From Ailurus styani (Eukaryota; Chordata; Mammalia; Carnivora; Ailuridae): a stretch of 64,000 bases of DNA. Shown piece by piece: positions 55,191-64,000 of the stretch (position 1 is the first letter of the stretch; each line of letters starts with the position of its first letter). The stretch spans positions 5,671,911 to 5,735,910 of the forward strand of contig LNAC01000036.1 of NCBI GenBank assembly GCA_002007465.1, written 5' to 3'. The notes below the pieces were generated by a model that searched no databases, was not told the origin of the DNA, and was given only the letters and a program-made list of their open reading frames with translations. The translations under genes were made by a program, and so were the position numbers.

Positions 55191-55519
55191 TAAGCCGCTC
55201 TGGGCTCAGTGTTGCGGGTACTGGTCTAAGCTGCTGGCTTTCTCCTGGAGAGATTAGCCCCGGAGGGCACGGGGCGGCTCGTGCCTCTTTGAGGGATGCT
55301 GACAGCATCGCTAGTTGCAAGGGGCCTCCGGAGACTTCCAGTGCTCCCAGCCTGCATGCCAGAACCCCCTGAAAGGTTGGTTCCCAGGAACTGGGCACTT
55401 GGTGTGCGTAAGCGCCGTACTTTGCGTTTTCACAGGTCCTATCTCATTTAGAAAAATGGACAGCCTTGGCTGAAATCTCTGGCGGCCAGAGGCCCACCAT
55501 ATCATAAGGTCTCAACTAA
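55191..55519. other. GC-richer unique DNA with a CpG cluster
   Basis: From about 55155 to 55290 CpGs are dense (GGGGGCGTGGCGCACGG, GCTGCGCAGTG, CCCCGGAGGGCACGGGGCGG) against a CpG-poor background. It is too short for a standard CpG island. No exon or promoter elements could be identified. Confidence 0.35.
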
Positions 55520-55745
55520 GAGGCAGCACAGCAATGTGGTTCAGTGTGTGGACAGATCATGTTCGAATCCCAGCTTACATAATTACAGCTTACAAATCTA
55601 CAGCTTAGATGAATTATGTGAACTCTGGCTCTGCCTCATTTTCTCCATCCATAGACTGGGGTATAACAATAGTGTCTCGTATACAGGATTTCATGAGGAT
55701 TAAGTGCGGGAATATTGATAAGGCTTCGTGAAGAGTGTCTGTCAT
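55520..55745 (+). mobile_element. MIR SINE with local reiteration
   Basis: 'gcaatgtggttcagtgtgtggacagatcatgttcgaatccc', 'ctgcctcattttctccatcc' and 'ttcatgaggattaagtgcggg' mark the MIR. At 55570-55610 a 'CAGCTTA-CA' word is repeated three times, expanding the core. Confidence 0.8.
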
Positions 55746-56351
55746 ATAAAAACCCTACAGAGGACAGTGGTGAAGAAACTCCACCTCTAGGATGACTCAA
55801 TGTCAGAGAGTTCCCTCTCCTACTCATCTCAGATCCATATTCTCCCTTCACTGGAGTCAAGCAAGGACGCTGCCTTTGGGAAGTCCTCAGTCTTGCGCCT
55901 ATGATCATCGAGGTAGATTTCCCAGCTGAAGTTACTTCTATGGTCCAAGCCTTATGATTCCTCATCTGTTAAATGGGTGTAGTCACCCCAGGGCCGCTTA
56001 GCTTCCGGAAGCTCATCTTGCACGTTGTGGTGACAGACCCCGTTTGGGCCAGGCTCCTGTGGACCAGGACACTAATTCACACTAACTAGGATATGTGCAG
56101 CAGGCAACAATCCACACTCATCACATCACAAGGATCGGGCTCGCTGGCGAGAGGCCTGGAGACTTTACTCTGATCCAGAGCAGCAGGGACGATCTTTCCC
56201 AAGCACAAATTTGATGACGTCTGTCCCCAGCCTTAATCACTTGTCATGAGTTGTTCCCTTTTATTTCCTGCCTCATTTTCCTTCATTCCCTGCTCTCCCA
56301 GCCCCACCCAGACCCACCTGCCTTTGCTTAAGTCGCCATGTTCTGTCTGGA
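55746..56351. other. Unique DNA
   Basis: A short MIR-like piece ('cctcatctgttaaatgggtgtagtc', 55960-55985) is present. Nothing else is secure. Confidence 0.45.
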
Positions 56352-56577
56352 GCAGCACTTCTCAAATGGGGGTGCATGGGGTCCCCCCAACCAGGGGATA
56401 TGTAATACATGTCTAGAAACATTTTTGACTGTTACAATTCGGGGAGGGAGTGGCACTGACACCTAACAGGTAGAGGCCAGAGATACTACTAAACGTCCTA
56501 CAGGGCACAGGGCAGCCCCTCCACAACAAAGAATTATGGAGGCCAAGGTCAATAATAGCGCCAGGGTTGAGACGCTC
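56352..56577 (-). mobile_element. MER20-type hAT fossil
   Basis: 'gcagcacttctcaaatgggggtgcatgggg', 'tctagaaacatttttgactgttacaattcggggagg', 'acgtcctacagggcacagggcagcccctccacaacaaagaattatg' and 'cagggttgagac' span the whole ~220-bp element in reverse orientation, including both terminal inverted repeats. Confidence 0.88.
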
Positions 56578-56659
56578 GAGGCTAGATTTTATCTTTCCAG
56601 AGACTTCTTCCCACCAGCCATCCAACCACCTGTGCCTACTCGTATCACTCCGGATAGAC

Positions 56660-56925
56660 TTGGCTACAGTGCGGTAACACACACTCCCGTATCCTAATGC
56701 CTTAGCTCCTTACTAATGCTCTGTGCGCACGGGTTGGGTAAGGGACTCCAATCCACATCATCCTCGCTCTGGGACCTGGGCTAAGGGAACAGGCACCTTT
56801 GGAATGTGGCAGATTGTAGTGGCAGGGGGAGAGCACATGACATATTGCTCACTGGGGTCACTTTTGCTCACCTTTTATTGGCCAGTGCAAACCTCGTGGC
56901 CATGCCTAACCTCAAAGAGAGTGGG
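56660..56925. mobile_element. Unassigned LTR-like repeat
   Basis: 'ccaatccacatcatcctcgctctgggacctgggctaagggaacaggcacc', 'tggaatgtggcag' and 'ttttattggccagtgcaaacctcgtggccatgcctaacctc' match a remembered old mammalian LTR-like family, possibly shared with 7211-7547. The L1 starts at its right edge. Confidence 0.45.
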
Positions 56926-56926
56926 G

Positions 56927-57868
56927 GAAGGAAACATAGGGAAAAAACTCCTTGACATTGGTCTTGGCAATGATTTTTTGGATATGACATCAAAATCACA
57001 AGCCATACAGGTAAAAATAAACAAGTGGGACTACATCCAGCTAAAAAGCTTCTGCACAGCAAAGAAAACCACCGAGAAAATGAAAAGGCAGCCCACAGAT
57101 TGGCAGAAGACATTTGCAAACCATATCTCAGATAAGGGGTTAGTAACTAAAATACATAAGGAACTCATATAACTCGGGGGCACCTGGGTGACTCAGTAGG
57201 TTGGGTGTCTGCCTTTGGCTTGGGTCATGATCTCAGGGTCCTGGGATTGAGCCCAGTGTTGAGCTCCCTGCTCAGTGGCAGGCAGGGGGGTGGGGTCTGC
57301 TTCTTTCTCTCAAATAAATAAATAAATAAATAAATAAATCTTAAAAAAAAATAATACAGGAAATTCTACAACTCAATAGCAAAAAAAAAAATCTGATTAA
57401 AAAATGGACAAAGGAACTGAATAGACATTTTTTCCCCCAAAAGACATACAAATGGGTATGTCACTGGTACATGAAAAGATGTCCAACTCCTCTCAGAGTC
57501 AGGAACATGCAAATCAAAATCACAAGGAGATATCACTTCACACTTGTTAGAATGGCCATTATCAAAAAGACAAGAGATAAGAAGCATTGGTGAGGATGTA
57601 GAGAAGAGGGAATCCTGCTGTGCTTTCAGTGGGAATGAATTAGTGCAACCACTATGGAAAACAGTATGGACATCCCCCCCAAAATTAAAAATAGAATTAC
57701 TCTATGATCCAATAACTCCACTTCTGGGTTTTTGTCTAAGGAAATGAAATCACTGTCTTGAAGAAATAGCTCCACTCCCTGCTCATTGCAGCATTAGTCA
57801 CAACAGCCAAGACATAAAGGCAACCTAAGGGTCCATTGCCAGATGAATGGATAAAGAAACTGTGAGGA
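56927..57868 (+). mobile_element. L1 LINE ORF2 fragment, split by SINE
   Basis: 'gaaacatagggaaaaaactccttgacattggtc', 'gactacatccagctaaaaagcttctgcac', then after the SINE 'aattctacaactcaatagc', 'aatggccattatcaaaaagacaagag' and 'ccaataactccacttctggg'. The frame at 56723-57172 retains recognisable ORF2 residues (DYIQLKSFCTAKKTTEK) but is truncated. No 3'UTR is present. Confidence 0.92.
57176..57354 (+). mobile_element. CAN-SINE, older type, inside L1
   Basis: GGGGGCACCTGGGTGACTCAG with AGTAGGTTGGGTGTCTGCC; the CT-rich half is shortened and replaced by a G-rich patch ('ggcaggcaggggggtggggtc'). (AAAT)n tail at 57311-57340. The flanking L1 sequence 'aggaactcatataactc' / 'aggaaattctacaactc' is a diverged target duplication. 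Confidence 0.95.
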
Positions 57869-58439
57869 CAGTCCAGTTCCTCTGTCACCTTTGCAGGCTG
57901 GACCAGCAAGGGCATCTGAACTCTATAATTAATGGGCCAGGCCATCTCCTCCTCTAAACTCACCCCATTCTGCCTCCTATCAGTGCTTCCCAAGTTCCAA
58001 GCTGACCTCCCTCCTCTGACAGACCAATTCTTTTGTTAGATAAGCTCATACCATCAACTGATCTGCATCAAACCAAGCTCCTCTTATCCCCTACCCAACC
58101 CTGGCGAGAACTGCTTTCTAGGGCAACATTTTCAAACTTCCATCACTTATTTATAACTGTCCCAATTTGGGACATATCTTTGTCCCACTTCTCCTGTAAT
58201 TTAATTCAAATATTTTAAAACTAAACTTATATGTTCACCTAAATAAATTTATTAACAAGTAGGGTCACTTTGGTCCTAAATAGATAGATGCTAGATAGTC
58301 ACAGATCAATCATTTGAGGCATTGGTCCCTTTGGGGGATTCTAGGGAACCACTTAAATCTTTGAAAAAACTGATAAATTAAACATTTTTCCTGCCTTTTC
58401 TACATGGCCTGTATCTCGGGGTATCCATATAATTGATGA
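57869..58439. other. Unique DNA
   Basis: Nothing recognised. Confidence 0.5.
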
Positions 58440-59395
58440 AGAAGCTTTTCCTTATAGAAGCTTTATAGCTAATAAATGAAGAAGGAATGTTGAAAGTGGA
58501 TCATCACTATTTTGCAAGACTTAATGTATCAATGGATCTAGGCAATGAACATCAATGAGTAGCAACGTCATGGAAAGAGAAGCAACAGATATTGTATACT
58601 TCTTAGTGAAAGAACATAACACTATCAATGAAATGACTTTGCAGAAATAGATTGAACTTGAATCTGATCAAGCTTCTAGACCTAACTACCAATTTACAAG
58701 ATGCACAAGGGACAGTGGGACTTATCAAGAGATCCATAGGATGCAATCAGCAAATCTAAATTCTGGAAGACTCTACAAAACAAATGACCTAGCTTCTTAA
58801 AAAAAAAAATCTTATTTATTTATTGGAGAGAGAGAAAGAACTAGCAAAGGGAGGGGCAAGGGGAGAAGCAGATTCCCTGCTGAGCATGGAGCCTGATGTG
58901 GGGCTTGATCCCAGGACCTTGAGATCATGACCTGAGCCTAAGTCAGATGGCTACCAATTAAGCCACCTAGATGCCCCTGGTCTAGCTTCATTAACATAAC
59001 CATATCCTCCCCCCAAAAAACTGCAAGTGAAAAAGAGAGAGAGATGGAAGAAAAACCTGACATGACACAGAAAATGACAAGGAATGGGCCTCCTTTGGAT
59101 CCTGATTCAAACAAATTGCATAAAGGTGAGCACTTACCTGGTGATGTGATGATATTGATAGTGATTGCTGTTAATTTTTTAGATGTGATAATGATGTTAT
59201 GATTGTATTTTTAAAAGTCCTTGTATTTGGGGAAAACACACCAAAATGCTTCCAGATGGAAGGACACAACGTTCTGCACGTGCTTTGAAGTAACAGGGCA
59301 GGAAGAGGAAGCCAGGGCCAAATGTCCGTGATGTTGAAGCTGAAACACATTCTATTATTCTCTTTACTTTTAAATGTGCTTAAAAACTTCTACAG
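58440..59395 (+). mobile_element. Ancient L1 (L1M) 3'UTR-like fossil, split by SINE
   Basis: 'atcagcaaatctaaattctggaagactctacaaaacaaatgacct', after the SINE 'cctcctttggatcctgattcaaacaaattg', 'gctgttaattttttagatgtgataatgatgttatgattgtatttttaaaagtccttg' and 'aaacttctacagtaaattt' follow old L1 3'UTR order. Subfamily not assigned. Confidence 0.55.
58797..58977 (-). mobile_element. CAN-SINE, older type
   Basis: 'aaaaaaaaatcttatttatttattgg', a GA-rich middle, and 'ccaattaagccacctagatgcccc'. Duplication TGACCTAGCTTC / TGGTCTAGCTTC (58785-58796, 58978-58989), 10 of 12. Confidence 0.96.
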
Positions 59396-59590
59396 TAAAT
59401 TTAGAAAAACCCCAGGGTGATGTAAGAGAATGATGAGCAGGGTCAGTGGCAAGGAGGAAATCAGGGATGCCTCTCTGTGAAAATGCCTTCAAAGCCGGAT
59501 GACAAAGAGCCAGCTGCAGGAGGATTCCGTGGAGGAATATTCCAGGCAGAGGGAACAGCGTGAACCACGCCACCAAGATTACTCAACACC
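59396..59590 (-). mobile_element. L2 LINE 3' fragment
   Basis: 'gatgcctctctgtgaaaatgcc' and 'ggaatattccaggcagagggaacagcgtgaacc' match antisense L2 ('agcattccaggcagagggaacagcatgtgc'). Confidence 0.72.
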
Positions 59591-60720
59591 GTCTAAGAAA
59601 TAACCTTGTAAAGCCTTGTAAAATGCCACTTACCCATTTTCTAAATTATATGATCAGCCAAGAGAAGATGTCTCATTAGCAACTGAAAATACTGCTGCTT
59701 TGAAAATGATGCTAATTTTCACTCGGGTTTCTTTCCTCCAAGAGCAGATGTGTGCATAAGCCTTATGCTTTGGATTAAAATTTCAAGAGTCTTTTATTTT
59801 TCCAAAATTTTGATGAAAATTATTTTAATTAAAAAAATTGTAATTGCCTTATTGTCATTGCTTGCCGTCTGATTCCGCCACTGGGATCCCTCTGTGCACC
59901 TGCTGGAGTTTCACAAGCTGCCGGTTCAACAGCCGCATGTCGGTAAATAAAAGGAAAATACAGTTTTTTATATTTGTGAAATATTGCACCAATGCATGTA
60001 GTGTAAAATAGCCCAGTATGGTCCCAGCTGAATAGTAAGAGGGTGATTTATTCCCAAGGCTCTGTTTCCATTTTTGCTGTTTATGATAGCATATCAATGG
60101 AGCTTTTTGATTGAATTACCACCTTGTATTCAGGCTGGGACCATGCATTATTACATATGTAAGTATAAATGTTGATGCAAATGAGTTTTCCTAATGAAAT
60201 GAGAGGCAGTTTATTTTTCCTCGCATAATGGGTGGTTCTGAGGAGCAGATTTATTTTCTAAAAGTGAGTACATGCTTATTTTTCAATTTGTCATCCATTC
60301 TTAGCATGAGCCCCCCAATAATTCAGATCTACAGATCTTTAAGCTTCCACATGTTAATGCGGATTTTTTTTTCATTTTTAAACTGAAATCAATTCCAATG
60401 TGATTTATCATCAGAGAATTGCCTTATGTAAAATGCTTAAGTGAATGAAGTAATAACTTCAGGCCTATCGGTTAGAGAGAGCAATTTTCAGTTTCTTGGT
60501 TCTAAATAAATGGTGAGATCCCAGGTCACATTTTCATTTTATTCATTACACTGTGTGCTTTAGTTATTACGGAGTTTTGGAATGTCTAGAAGCTTCAAAT
60601 GAGCCGAATTACTTTTAAATATTGCTGAGTTTTATTTTATACAATTTGAGTTCCTTGGCAGGGCGTTGGTTTTGCTCTTCTCTCATCTCCTCACCCGAAT
60701 CAGCTGGCCAAGTGTGGAGT
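59591..60720. promoter_or_regulatory. Candidate conserved non-coding block, 1.1 kb
   Basis: This is one of the longer repeat-free stretches (1.1 kb). It has repeated homeodomain/POU-like words: 'GATGCTAATTTTC', 'TTTTAATTAAAAAAATTGTAATTG', 'TGATGCAAATGAG' (octamer-like), 'GGAATGTC' and 'CATTATTACATATG'. Two GC-richer islands (59860-59945) break the AT-rich field. It resembles deeply conserved enhancers, but conservation is not testable here. Open frames are not convincing. Confidence 0.35.
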
Positions 60721-61059
60721 TTATTTCACTCTTCAGAAATTAAGTTACTAATGTTGAGCCATGGGCTCTCTCTGAAATTGACTGTAGGCCTATGAAATTG
60801 ACCGCAGCTTCCTTGCTTTGGAAAGGGATAGAGGACTGGCTTAGTCAATACGGGCCCAGTGACTGCAGAGGGAGAACCAGACTCAAGGAAGAGCAGTGTG
60901 GGAGCATTTTTCTCCCACTTTTGGGGATCTGAGAGCTCAGGTGAGCAGATCCCAAGGACGGAGTTTGCCCGCCAAGTCTTTACACAAATGGTCAATTTGG
61001 GGATGAATCATGCGGAGCCCTCTGAGAGCGTGATGGGAGTTCAGGGACAATATGATAAT
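60721..61059. other. Unique DNA
   Basis: Nothing recognised. Confidence 0.5.
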
Positions 61060-61681
61060 AAGAAGAAGAATGGTAATAATAATCCTGTCCATTATACTTG
61101 TATGTAAATAATATATTATAAATATATATGTCATACTAGTATATAGGATGTATATACTACTACTACTAGTAATAATAATCCCATCCATTTACTATACTCA
61201 CCTAAATAATATATAATAACAAAAATATGTATTAAACTAATAAATAGAATACGTATACTCATCATGATGGTGATGTTAATAATCCTGTTTACTGTATTTC
61301 TATGTAAATAAGATAATAAAAATGCACATTATACTAATATATGACATATATACTAATCATAGTAATAGTAATAATCCTGTTCATTTATTAGACTCATATA
61401 TAAATAACATATAATAATAAAAAATGTATGTATTATACTAATATATAGAATACATATGCTAATGACAATGGTAATACTAATAATCCTGTTTGTTTATTAT
61501 ACTCATATGTAAAAAAGATGTAATACTGAATATTTGTATTGTGCTATTTTATATGATATATATGACTAGAAATAGTAATAATAATCCTACTTCTTTATAC
61601 TTGTGTACAAATAAGATATAATAATAAATGTATGAGTTATAATAACATATAGATTGTACATCTTAATAATAATAATAATAA
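61060..61681 (+). repeat. Six-copy AT-rich minisatellite, ~100-bp unit
   Basis: Each unit starts with TAATAATCC(TG/CA/TA), then 'tt(t)attatactcatatgtaaataa', '-atataataata-', 'attatactaatatata' and 'gatacatatactaat'. AATCC anchors occur at 61081, 61177, 61281, 61373, 61482 and 61583 (spacings 96, 104, 92, 109, 101), and the last unit ends in (AAT)n. Copies are diverged (roughly 70-85 percent by eye). Confidence 0.9.
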
Positions 61682-61917
61682 AACACAAGCATTTATTGAG
61701 CACTTACTGTGTCCAGGCACCCTGTAGGTATCTAACATGCATTATCTCATTTAATGTCCACAACAAACCTCCAAGGTAAGAACCACTATCATTTCCATTA
61801 TACAAACAAAGAAACAGAAGCTCAGAGAAGTTAAGTAACTTGGCCAGGGTCACCCAGCTAATACATGGAGGAACAGAGATTTAAAACCAGTCTGGCAAGC
61901 ATTCTACTCTAGCAAGA
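61682..61917 (-). mobile_element. MIR SINE fossil
   Basis: 'agcatttattgagcacttactgtgtccaggcaccctgtagg', 'cattatctcatttaatgtccacaacaaacctccaaggtaag', 'gctcagagaagttaagtaacttggccagggtcacccagctaatac' form a nearly complete antisense MIR directly abutting the minisatellite. Confidence 0.93.
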
Positions 61918-62009
61918 TTTCCACTTTTAAAGTAACACTTCTTAACCCCCTAATCTCCCGTTCCCAGGAGGGAAAGGAGATGGTGGAGCTACGTGCTAGG
62001 TCAGAGGTG

Positions 62010-62190
62010 GAACTTTAAAAGCCAGACAGATCTGGTTAAGTTCCAACGCTGGGGCTGCACTTAAGCTGCATGGCCTTGCATAAGTTGCTGAACCACTGTC
62101 TGCCTCAGTTTCCCCAGGTGCTATAGAGATGCTCGTGATAATATTGCTCTTATGAAGAAATAATGAAGCAATGCAATGTCCAACGGGCTA
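62010..62190 (+). mobile_element. MIR SINE fossil
   Basis: 'agatctggttaagttccaacgctgg', 'aagttgctgaaccactgtctgcctcagtttcccc' and 'gtgataatattgctcttatg' match MIR. Confidence 0.8.
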
Positions 62191-62439
62191 TCCTTAAAGG
62201 AAAATCTTACACCAGGTTTCCTCAGGTGGGCGCTGCCTCTGGGAGCTATTTTAAAGGGGCTTATCAATTTGCATTTCTAATTACCCTCTAACTACCTGCT
62301 TGGCCAGTCCTCTGAGGACTTGCTCGGTGATTGATGTGATACCACTTAGAAATTTCTTTGAGTTCTTCAGAAGAAAGGTTTTCTACACAATCCAGCTGGT
62401 GGTGTTACCATTTAGAGAAATCTGAAAACCGAACTGGGC
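62191..62439. other. Unique DNA
   Basis: Nothing recognised. Confidence 0.5.
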
Positions 62440-62645
62440 TGCTGATATGCTCATAGGGAGTTGAAAGGGGGATTATCTTTTAAGGCTTGAGAATGTTGAT
62501 GTTTGCAAATATTTTCTCGCTGCCTCTCCGAACACTGCGAATTGACTGCTGAGATAATGGGCAAAAGATGACATCACGCAAAACAGCAGCCTTTTAAGTG
62601 TAAGAGCTGAAGGAGCCACTTAGAGTAATTAGGAAATCCTTAAAC
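62440..62645. promoter_or_regulatory. Candidate conserved non-coding element
   Basis: Repeat-free, with a GATA-like 'GGATTATC', forkhead-like 'GATGTTTGCAAATATT', 'GAGATAATGGG', bZIP-like 'GATGACATCACGCAA' and 'GAGTAATTAGG' within 200 bp. This motif density is suggestive only. Confidence 0.3.
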
Positions 62646-63125
62646 AAGTGTTTGCAAAGTATTGGCTAACCCTTAATGTTTACCTTTTTTTTTTCCTTTT
62701 CCTGGCATCCTGCTCTAAAAATCTGACCTTGAATAATTATCTATCCACTGGTTTTCAGCACCAGGAGCAGAGAAGCTCTGGGCAACCTTCTGGTTTCATG
62801 TGGACAACGCCCGTGACCACGAGCGCAGTGAAGAAGCGAGTGGCTGGTTGGAGGAAGTGCTCCCCGGTTGTGCAAAACGGAGTTGCGTGAGGCTCCTGCT
62901 GAATGCTCCAGGAAAAAGCATCCGTTTTCTGTCTTCTCGCTTCCCCTTCCAAAATGGCTCTCTGGCTCTTTTGAAAGTCTGATCATCTACCTCATTCTGT
63001 TTAAACTGGCCTGGATCCCACTGGGCATCAAATGCATTTCCTTCATAGGAAAGTCAGAAACTACAAAAATATAAACTAAGTCAAGGGGGCGGGAGGAAAT
63101 GTCCATGATCTTACCTCCCAGGGAA
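62646..63125. other. Unique DNA
   Basis: Overlapping 60-80-codon frames on both strands (62648-63074) have no recognisable motif. Confidence 0.45.
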
Positions 63126-63129
63126 AATC

Positions 63130-63350
63130 TTCAGGGTTTTTTTTTCCTCCTGTGCATTTTCACATAGTTGAGACGATGCCATGTGGATAATTTGGTCTTC
63201 AGCAATTTTCCTAGCATTATTCCACAGGCATTTCTCCAAGCTTCGGCTAAGACCATCCTGTGCATAACCCAGCCCCTAGCTGCAGGCATTCAGGCTGTTT
63301 TCAGTGTTTGGTTATTATAAACGCTGTCAGGTTGATATCTTGCTACCAAC
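63130..63350 (-). mobile_element. Ancient L1 (L1M) fragment, antisense
   Basis: 'cacatagttgagacgatgccatgtggataatttggtcttc', 'cctagcattattccacaggcatttctcc' and 'ggctgttttcagtgtttggttattataaacgctgtc' follow antisense old-L1 ORF2/3' order. Confidence 0.55.
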
Positions 63351-63613
63351 CTCTCCAGTTCTTCCCCAAGGTCAGCCTGTGTAGCCGACCAGCAGGTGCA
63401 AGAAACTTCCCTCACTCCCTCACTCCACCGTGACTTGAGCAGCTGAGGATTACGACTACCCGGATTATGTTAACTTCCAACATGGGGCTTTTCAGATACT
63501 TGGTAGGAAAGAGGAAATAAAAGCTACATGTTGTCTTATGACTCTATAACCATCTCCTTGAGAGTCCCTTGATTTAAGAAAAAGGGATTCAGTCCATGAG
63601 CCAAATCAGAAGG
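63351..63613. other. Unique DNA
   Basis: Nothing recognised. Confidence 0.5.
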
Positions 63614-63721
63614 TGATATTCTGAAAATCTGATAGACCAGATTTCCTAGATCTTGTTTAAAATGATTGATATTCTGAAAATCTGATAGACCAGATTTCCT
63701 AGATCTTGTTTAAAATGATTG
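63614..63721. repeat. Perfect 53-bp tandem duplication
   Basis: Units 63615-63667 and 63668-63720 are identical, with one matching base on each side. Each contains the inverted pair AAATCTG / CAGATTT separated by 6 bp. Confidence 0.99.
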
Positions 63722-64000
63722 CTTGCTGTCCACTGCAAATCTTCTGCAGGGAGCAGGGATGACAAGTACATGGTAAACAGACAGGTCTTTTCCCTAAGTA
63801 GAAAGAAGAGTGAGCCTTCCTATCAATGTCTCTGAGCGCTCTGTGCAGGCGAGTGGAGACTCAGACCAAGCAGGTCCGTATCGTCATCACAGGAGGTAAC
63901 GTTGGAGGAAACACAGGCCAGGTGTAGAGACTTTGGAGGAAGGTACGTGTAGAACTTAACCAGGAAGAGAGCATGGGAACAAGTGTCCAGGCAAGCAAGA
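63722..64000. other. Unique DNA to window end
   Basis: Nothing recognised. Confidence 0.5.

Noticed and set aside
56723..57172. 149-codon frame with KSFCTAKKTTEK-like motif
   Set aside because: It is an L1 ORF2 C-terminal remnant fused by chance to upstream LTR-like DNA, truncated by a SINE; not a host gene.
60859..61188. Opposing 82-83-codon frames near the minisatellite
   Set aside because: The minus frame is mostly translated AT-rich minisatellite (SSSIYILYTS type); the plus frame has no homology and ends in the array.
1..64000. CRISPR arrays, bacterial operons, phage or plasmid functions
   Set aside because: Composition, SINE/LINE/LTR content and absence of dense open frames show vertebrate nuclear DNA; no direct-repeat/spacer architecture was seen apart from micro- and minisatellites.
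1..64000. tRNA, 5S, U6, 7SK or Y RNA genes and mitochondrial insertions
   Set aside because: I looked for A/B-box pairs outside SINE heads and for familiar snRNA or mitochondrial landmarks and found none; tRNA-like boxes occur only in CAN-SINE and MIR heads.

Overview
This window looks like non-coding nuclear DNA from a carnivoran mammal, most likely a mustelid (mink, ferret, marten or badger group). The clue is the young tRNA-derived CAN-SINEs. Six share the head GGCTCAGTGGGTTAAAGCC and have perfect or near-perfect target-site duplications. Older copies carry the head shared by caniforms (CAGTCGGTTAG-type). The species call rests on recalled family knowledge, not a database search. I see no intact protein-coding gene, tRNA, rRNA or structured ncRNA. 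Every long open frame I checked is a chance frame or a piece of a LINE. I read the window as a gene desert or large intron, with about half made of recognisable transposon fossils.

Layout. 1-8.4 kb: MIR, L2, LTR and hAT fossils, three CAN-SINEs (one containing an assembly gap), a HAL1/L1-like piece and a 1.3-kb L2 interrupted by an LTR-like element. 8.4-10 kb: AT-rich, repeat-poor DNA with repeated TAATTA cores. 10-16 kb: LTR fossils, two minus-strand young SINEs, a dispersed 127-bp duplication, a MER5-type hAT fossil and a MIR. 16-23 kb: mostly unique sequence with an (AT)n tract that collapses into a 230-N gap. 23-28.9 kb: alternating L1M and L2 fragments on both strands, a SINE with an ATGT-expanded tail, and a MIR interrupted by a 92-bp insert. 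29-40 kb: mostly unique, with a palindrome-bearing LTR split by a young SINE, several MIRs and a candidate regulatory block at 35.6-36.2 kb. 40-46.5 kb: a 5'-truncated L1 with its 3' end and target-site duplication, an L2, and a 2.7-kb antisense L1M pierced by a SINE. 46.5-56 kb: SINEs, MIRs, a purine-rich expansion inside an LTR fossil, and GC-richer unique DNA with a perfect CRE. 56-64 kb: MER20, L1 and L1M 3' ends each split by a SINE, a long repeat-poor candidate regulatory block (59.6-60.7 kb), a six-unit AT-rich minisatellite, two MIRs and a perfect 53-bp tandem duplication.

No new gene system is evident. The most useful signals are the minisatellite (61.06-61.68 kb), the perfect 53-bp duplication, the adjacent perfect palindromes at 31.0 kb, the duplicated 127-bp segment, the repeat-poor blocks likely to be conserved enhancers, and a speculative terminal exon at 3.03 kb. 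Repeat family names are by eye from remembered consensus features. Boundaries of ancient elements are approximate; SINE boundaries with target-site duplications are close to base-exact.
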